DNA of 64,000 nucleotides from Pratylenchus scribneri (taxonomy: Eukaryota; Nematoda; Chromadorea; Rhabditida; Pratylenchidae), in assembly GCA_030063045.1 (NCBI GenBank), contig JAQSEB010000045.1, forward strand, positions 1,054,001 to 1,118,000. The letters run 5' to 3'. A program made the translations under genes and the position numbers. The notes beneath the pieces are model-generated. The model made no database searches and was not told the DNA's origin. It saw only the letters and a program-made list of their open reading frames with translations. Positions 47,060 to 56,000 of the stretch are shown here, piece after piece; the stretch's first letter is position 1, and each line of letters begins with the position of its first letter.

Positions 47060-50000
47060 TTATTGGAGTGGTCTTCCGCGTTGTGCTCTTCCCTCAAAGT
47101 TGTTTGTAGTTGGAGTTATAGTAGACTCGACAATTCGAGTTGTAGCTGGTGCTGGGTTGTTGATTGCTGCTTCCTTAATTTCATTTACTTCAATTAGTCT
47201 ATTTTCTAAATTTCCCTTTTTCTTAAACTCTTTCTTCCATAGATAATTGAATTTAAGCTTTGATATGAACAGATAGATTTTTATGGCCCATTCTAATAAT
47301 ACAATGGCTGTCACAATGTTTTTTACATTATTCCAATTTATTAATCGGTTCCAAATAATGGATGAGATACTATGTTCATCGATGGATATCGACCCTCCCC
47401 CTTTTGAAAAATGAGAATCATCGGCAATTGCCTTATAGTGCCATTGACTTGAACGTAATGATCGAAATTGTTTCAACGATTCAGATAATGAGTCCGAGAT
47501 ATTTGTTATGATTAACATTTTAAAGATTTGAATATTCGTATTAGGAGATCCTTCAGCCCATACTTTATTTTGAAATTCGATCTTCTCAATTTTTTCCTTA
47601 AGCGAAGATTCGCCGGAAAACTGATCAACTTGATACATTTTGCCATTCATCATGATATTGATGTGCTGATATAATTCACAGTCACCTTCTTCTGATTTAG
47701 GGTGGAAAACCGCTGTTAATGGTTCAAGAAATGCCAAAATTGGCTCGATTCCATCTGCTAGAGTAACATTTGCTGGGATGAATTTAAAGCATTTTCCATT
47801 GGATGGAATGAATCCAAATGATTTTGGTTTTGAGCATTTCCAATATTCCAGTATCGTCGGTGAGACCCATCTTGCTTCTAGATATTCGACATTGGCTAAT
47901 TTTCTAATGAGAATAGTGGGATTCAAATGTGTGAAATCATTGCTCATGATTGAGTCGGAAATATAATCACAAATCATTTTTGAATAAGACTGGAAAGCCT
48001 GATGTAGAACTTGATCGGCAAACAGAGATCTGGCTTGCAATTGTGATTCAAGTTGAGAAGTTTGTACGCTACCGTCAAGATTGTCGGTATCTGAACGTTT
48101 TCTTCTGTTCTTTTCTTTCTCTTGTTTTAAATGCATGTATTCTCGTTCCAAGATTGCAAATCCTTGCTGACTTTTGACTAAATCCCTGGAGCATGATTCA
48201 ACAAATTCGGGATTGTCGTCGAAGGTCAATGATAATTCTGAATCAGAACTAAGCCATCCTCCTCTGTACAATGTTCCGTTCATAGACATGAACTTTTTGA
48301 ATGTACATCTTTCGTCAGACCAGGCTCTTGGTCCTTGTGAACTCAAGACGGGCCAAATAAGCAAAGATTTGCTTTTGAGTCGGCAACTTCCTTCAGAATA
48401 TTGGCAATGATCTAGATCATCTATGGATGATTCCACAATTTCTGTGCCAGGTTTGCTTATCAACGTGATGTTTCTTAGGATGCAATTCGTGACCTTTTTT
48501 GTTCTTTTGCCTATTGAGAACCAAGTTTGCTCATATTCAAGCTTGTGTCCCGTTGTCATTGATCCTTTAGGGTCTCCAAAAAGAAAGCCATGTTCGCCAC
48601 AGTCTTTGGTTCGGCTTAATTTTTCACAATCTTCTTTAGAAATAGGAATGATTTCCTCTTTCGGATCATCAAAGGGATCATTTAAGAAATTTGTCCAATA
48701 AGTAACTGAGCTTTTTACGATTGTGCATTCAGAACCGTGGAATTGATATTCCTTTCGATCGGGTCTATATAAAGTCAATTGTAATTCCTTAGGTTTATCC
48801 ACAAAGATTTGTGATAATTTCGAACAAGCACTTGCATCTCGAGTGATTTGGACTAATTTTGATTCCGAATTCCGATGACAAATGAGCGGAGTTTGCGAAA
48901 TGATAGGAGAAATGCAAATCAAAAACATGAGTGTGCTCAAAAAGAATTTCGAATTAGTAAAGATACGCTTTCCTTTTTTCCAATTTGAGGAAGATTCCTC
49001 ATAATTATTATCTTTACTTTTATATTTCCCACTCTTACCAGGAAGTGAATAATTCATGGTTGGGTCGTATTCTTCTTCCTCATCATCCGACACATTATGT
49101 CTAAAATCATATTGACGTTGGTGATTCAGGGTGATGGGCCTGTGCATTTTTCCACTTGAATCTGTTCGCCAATGCTCGGTTTTATTCATCTCAAAATCGT
49201 ATCGCGAAACGGGCTTCTTCTGGACGATCTCAATTCTCTCAAAAACATTGCTGTTGTTTCTTGATATTCCATCTGAACATTTTGCCATTGCTGCTTCTTT
49301 TGCAGTCGTATCTGTGAGAAATTCTTGTAAGCTACGATTAGCTTTTTGAATGTAAGTTTTTTCGGTTTCCGATGATTCGGAATCTTCTTCTTTTTTATCA
49401 AATCTGAATAAGGCGTAAAATGAATTCCAATTGTTTTCTTCAATCAAATTAAGGGTATATTCCAGATGATTCTGGATCTTTTTGAAACCGTTCTGATTGA
49501 CTGCGCGCGCGCAATTGGAATCTGCCTTGAAAGGTTCTTCAATAAAAATTTGTGCGCCATGATCTGCCTTGGAGATTGTCCCGATTCTTGTTTTGATCTT
49601 TTGTTTTCCAAATTCGATGTCTTTCAACCAATCAAAAAACAGTAAAAGCACCTTGATGACTTCAATATTTCCTGGATTACATTTTTGTTTTATGTCGGTT
49701 GCTAATCTTCGGTGGAAAGCGGCATCAAGGAAATTTTTTACTTTTGTTTCCTCGAAGATTCGAGGTGCTTCGTGAAACAAGTTAGGGAGGAATCCCTCTC
49801 TTTCCAAGAAAATTGCCACTAAAATCACAATCGAAAATGAATTTAATGTTCCTTTGGTTGCGTCGTTTATTGGACGAGCCCACTCTTTGACAACAAACAC
49901 CAGTTGCCTGAATAAATCGTTTATTCTGGTGAGAGAATTCAACCAAATGGAGTTATAAATGCCGGTTAATTGCCGCCTATCCGCTGTGATGTCAATCTTT

Positions 50001-53000
50001 TTGTCCATCCAAATCATTTTAATGCAGGGCGAAGCTCCGTGTTTAATTACTTGCATCTGCTCACAATTAAAATGCTTCTGCAGCACTCTTTTGATGTCAA
50101 ACAAATTATCGACAAGGATTTGTCTTTCTGTTTTGTCTGAAGAATCAGAATTTAACTTTCTGTCTGATGATTCAGACTCCTTTTCCAACTGATAGACAAA
50201 CAAATCAAGATCACTTCCTTTCCTTGACAGACGGGCCAGGGTTGAACCGTAAATCATGGTCTTACATGCTTTCCAATTCTTGTTTAGCACCTTGTCAATT
50301 TTTTCACACAAATCAAATTTCTCTTTTACGTCTTCATCAGTCTCAATATTGCGAATAAAATGGTCAAGAAAGATTTCTTGAAGAGAATCTAAAGTGATGT
50401 CATTCAATGGATGGACGGGAGGAGGAATGGGTGAACTTGCGTATTCATTTTCATTGGGAACGATTTCCCTGTTTGATAATTTATTTAAGTTCCCATCCTT
50501 ACTGAATTCGCTACGGATTGACATTATCATTCTTCCGAGGATATTTTCTCCGTTCCATGTGCGAGAATCAGCTTCGTTGTGATTAATGGTGTTAATTTCG
50601 CAGCCCACTGCCCAAAAGCGGTCGGGAGAAAGTTCGCATATTTCCATTTCACCAGTTGAGATTAGATAATCTCGCAATTCCGAATCGCTGAACTTTGCTC
50701 GTAATGCACCATACATAATGTCTTCTTTCATTCGTCCCCATTTGTCAATGATTTGACGCGATGTGGATCCATCGAAGGATGCTCGTCGTTTCATCTCGGC
50801 TGGTGACATTTTCCCGATGGCGATTTGATCAGCAAGTTCGAATCTTTCCAAGACCAACGCTTTTTTATGGGTGTAGTATTGTTCGACATTATCCCAAGTG
50901 CGGTTGTCAATGGTGAATGGGCGGCGATTGAAGTTGGAAAACCAATATTTGAAGGTGTAAAATCCCAAAATGTTCTTCCCGCCAATGTTAATGAGCTTGC
51001 ACTGCGGAGGAGAGCTGACGATTCGCTCAATGATAGGTTTTCTCCAGCTGACCCATTCGTTATTGTTTGAAGGTTGGATTTGATTGATTTCGGGCCAAGT
51101 TATGCGTTCCATGATTGGAACATTTGCCGACAAATGGGATGAACAAGATTGTTCCATGGTCGATTCTCGCATTGCGGATCGATCAAAGTTGGCTGCCCTT
51201 TTTATTGGTAGCGAATTTTGGCTGAGACCAAGTCGTTTCTTTTTGGTTAATGTTGCCTTGGAATGATTGGATTCGATTTGTGGGATGCCTGCCTCATTTA
51301 ATTGGTCAAGAATGTCCTTGGTTGTTGTTTCTGAATTGGTCACTATGGTCGGAAATTCGGTGTAAGCGTTGTTAATGCAGACCAATTCAATCCCATATTT
51401 ATTTCTACGACGAATGTGGTCCAGGATTGGACGATTCCAACTTTTGATGATATCAACCTTGAACACGACAAATTTGAGAATGGGATTGAAGTTGATTCGG
51501 TCAACGAGAGTGTTCCACCAATTTGCATCATCATTGGGCCAGACAACAAGAAAGGCTCGCAAATTCAAGTCAATGAACGCCAGATGAATGGGCTCGATCG
51601 TTACGTCCCCCAAAAACAGCACTGGAGAATTGACACAAAATTGGCCACTTAATTTTTTCTGTTGCTCGGTCAATTGTCTAGAGGAAACGACCACGGCTGG
51701 AGCAGTTGGAGGCACGATTGCCTTTCGTTGCTGATTTTGTGCCGACGATTCGGCTTTTTCGGAAGATGTTGCCGAAGATTCGGCTTTTTTGTCCGATGAT
51801 TTGATCATATTTTCCATTGGGCCCAATTCCTCGTCATAGTCTGGGACGAAGTCCTCTTCTTCCATCGGAGTTTCTGAAATAATCGAGAAACAATTAATGG
51901 GGTGATTATTTTCGCAACGATTTGCTGTCTCATTTACCCCTATGATGATTGATTGATTGATTGTTTGATTGATTATTTCGTTATTATCTTGATTTTCCCT
52001 ATTTTCATCGAGATTGATTTCCTTATTCGGATTGATTTCCAAATTGTACAAATGCTTGATAGCTCTTTCGAATAATTTGTTATTCACTTTAACTTTTGCC
52101 GTTCTGTGTGAAATCAATTCTTCAACTCTACCCAATTTCCAGCATGATCTGGGAGAATTGATATCCTCTAAAAGCACTATATCACCTACTGTTGGGCTTT
52201 TGTCACCAGTAATTGAGCCTAAATGCTTTTCTCTCAATGCGGTAAGGTATGATTCCTTAAACCTTCTCCAAAAATTCTCCACTATAATTAGTGAGCGCTT
52301 GTAATTGTCAACTAATGTGTCTCTCGAATTTCGTCTTTCCTTATATTCCGGATCATCATTGTCAAATAGTTCAGCTACTATGTCGAAATTCGACTCTTTG
52401 ATCGCGGGCTGAGCAATGTCTATTGGTCTGAGTGGCTTAATGTTTTCGGATTCGGAGACATAGGTTAATGGTCTTTCGTTCACTATTCTTTCTATTTCCA
52501 CAAGAATGGTCCACAATTCTTCAAACCCTAGCAGTTTATTTCTAATTTCTCTTCTCAAATGGTATTTGATAATACCGATCACTCTTTCGTACATACCGCC
52601 TCTCCAGGGCGCATATGGGCTGATGAACATCCATTCGATCTTCTTCTGGCTTGAAAATTCTTTTATTCGTGGATCTTGATAGATCTCGAACCATTTTTTC
52701 CTTATCTTTTCGTCTTCTTCACTCAGTTTTTTGATAGCTTTCTGACCTAGAACAAAATTGGTGCCATTATCTGAGATGATTCTCTTTGGCGCTCGATATC
52801 TTCTCACGAATCTTGTGAATGCGAACAAAAATTTCTCGGCTGATGCGTCTGTGACTAATTCCAAATGTGTTAATCTCGTAAGTGCGCAGACAAATATTGC
52901 TCCCCATACTTTATGCTTTCCCTTTCCGTCCGTTGATCTAGCGGCCATGGGTCCAAAGTAATCAATTCCGACCGTTTCCCAAATTGATTCGCCTTTGACT

Positions 53001-56000
53001 CGATAGTCAGGCAATGGGGGAGCTTCCGGATAATCATAAGCTTTTGCATAAAATCGTGCACAAATATAGCATCGAGTAAGAGGATTCTTTCTCAAGACTA
53101 ATTCCAATGTGTGTCGTATTCTTGGGATCCACCATTTCTGTCTCAAACTGGCTACCATGTTTTCTTGACCTGTGTGCTTTCTTTCTTTATGCATATCCAT
53201 AATGATTAGGCTGACAATCGGACATTTGCGATTTAGATAAATCGGATGTACCGTTTCCGGTTTCATGTCTGCATTTTCAAGTCTTCCCTTTGCTTTCCAT
53301 AAACCTTCATCGATAAAAAGATCTAAGTTCCGAATAGTTTTTTCACTTGGCGGAAACATTTCTTGTGCTTCTTCGATAAGAAGCCTTTCACCTGTATTCA
53401 TTTCATCGACTGATAGTTCAGGTACTTTCTTAATCAATTTCTTGATTTGTTCATTGCGGCTGAGTGGAAGACCTGAGGTCCAATCAAGCTCAAGATTGAG
53501 CTCCTTCAATGTTCCCTTTTTTGGGTTCTTGAAATGTTCCACTGCTCTCAAAACATAAGCCATTGTATTTCTGATCCTTCGGAACTGCGAAAATCTTTCC
53601 CATTGGATAATGGGTTCAGGCTTTTCTATTTTTATGGCTAAGCTCATTTCCAAACTTGTATTTTTGGGTTCTTCAAGCTCGAATTTCTCGGGATCGAATT
53701 CTTTGATGCTTGTAGGCCATTCTTCTTTCTCTTTTGAAAGCCAATCCGGGCCTTCAAACCAAAATTTATTCCAACAGAGATCTGTCGGATCCTTTCCTCT
53801 ACTGGCATAGTCAGCTGGGTTGTCTTTTCCTGGCACATGCGAAATTCGGAATTGTTTTTTGCGGATTGCCTTGATTCGATTGTTCACGAATCTGTCCTTC
53901 TCTTTCTGAGAATTCAGAAAGTCAATAACATCCGCACTGTCTGACCATAACCGAATTTCATCAATTTTAATTTCTTTTTCTAATTCCTTCTTGACAAAAC
54001 TGATGTTGTCTGTACAAATCTTCATTGCATGCAGTTCAAGTTTTGGAATGGTTCGTTTGCTTTTTGGAATGGATGTAGGCACAACTAAGCTTTTTGCGAA
54101 TGCTATATAGCTGTGGATGGTTCCATCTTCTTCGATGATTCGAAGATAAACGACAGTTCCTAATCCAATTTCGGAAGCATCAGCAAATCCATGCAACTCA
54201 TATTTCAAACTTTGCTTTCTGGAATAATTTCCATAGCGACGAGTGAAATCTATACGTTGCTCTTTCCAAGTTTTCATGATTCCATGCCATTCTTTGGCAT
54301 GTTCTTCGCTCACGACCGTATCCCAATCCAACTTCTTTTCTGCTTCCACCTTTTGACGCAACAATTTGCATTTCAATACTACTGGACTGATTATGCCCAA
54401 TGGGTCATATGGGCGAGCAGTTTGGGACAAGATTGTCCTTCTTGTGACTGGTTTATCCTTGGGAAATTCTGGTAGCTGGATAGCTAATGAGTCCATGACT
54501 GTGTTCCAAATTAATCCCAATAATTTGGTTTCTTCTTTATCTGTTCGATCACATTCAGGTATTTGTTTGATTTCTTGCCAAGCATTACTTGTGAATTCTC
54601 TCACATTCATTGTTGCCTCCTTGAAAACCTTTTTCAAGAATTCATACGTTTCGTAAACTTTTACGGGTTCGTCTAATCCAATTAACATATTGTCCAAATA
54701 TGTGTCACTTTCCAATTGGCGAATGATTTCGCTGTCATATTTTTCATAATGTTTATTTAGGACGATTCCTAAATGAGCTGGGCTGCATATGACTCCAAAA
54801 GTGACTCGAGTAAATCGATATTCCGCGACCGGGCTTGATGAGTTCATAGGATCAGTGTACCAGAGGAATCTGAGTACATCTCTGTCCTTTTCATGGATTG
54901 CGATCTGTAAGAATGCTTTTTCAACATCGCAAGTCATTAAGAATGGCTTCAATCTGGCGCGCAGGAGGATTCCCGCTAAATCATTATAAGTCTTTGGTCC
55001 CTTTTTCAAGCATTGATTCAAGCTTGGGGTTCCTTTTCTCGGTTTAGTATTCGCAGCGAAGACGATTCTAAGCTTTGTGAATTCTTTATCCTTTCTCTCA
55101 ACAAAATGATGGGGTAAATAATGGAGTTTATTCTCAAATTTTCCGTTACGATTAACGGGCGGGACTCTCTCAATTATTCCTTTCTGAAGCTGGTCTTGAA
55201 TGATTTCATCGTACTGCTTCAATAAGTCAGGTTTTTCCGCTAGCTTTTTGTGAATTGACTTCAATCTGCATAATGAAATGAAGTAATTGTCAGGAAGATT
55301 CTCTGCTTCTTCATTCCAACACAATTTCACTTCATATCTTTCTCCGTTGAAGACAAGATTATCTTCGAATTCTTTTCTTTCCAACTCATTATCATCTGCT
55401 TTCGCATCTCCAAGTCCAATAGTCTCTAGTTTCTGATGTCGATCGACGATTCGATCCAATTCATAATCTTTCAACTCCTTTGTTCCTGGAAAACTCCCTT
55501 CAAATTCGATTTCGTTTTCCTCTGTGGAAGCTGATGCGAAAGTTGAGTTCATATTTTGATCACATTTCTCGACCTTTCCTTCACCGGAAATGATTTTCCC
55601 TAATTTCGATTCTGAAATCCAAAATCCATTAGCTAATTGTATTTCTGGCTTGATTCCCATATGATTATAGAAATCGCCTCCAATTAGCAATGCTGGTTCA
55701 CTCATAACCGGAGGAATCCGGATTTTATTCGCTAATAACTTATTCAAGTCACGCTTGTTGAATGGTACATGCGGCAATTTTGGCATAACTTTTTCCATTC
55801 TGCGAGCTTTCATGATCATGTCAATCCTTTTTCCTTTTAGTCCGAATTCCGCTACAGTGATTTGGAAATTGCCCAGTTTTACGCCACCTAGACCTGTAGC
55901 TTCAAACTTCACCTCACCAATTTCTCTTAATTTTAACTCTTTGATAAGAGTTTGAGAGATGTAGCTTTTTTCACTTCCATCGTCAAGCAAAACATGGACC

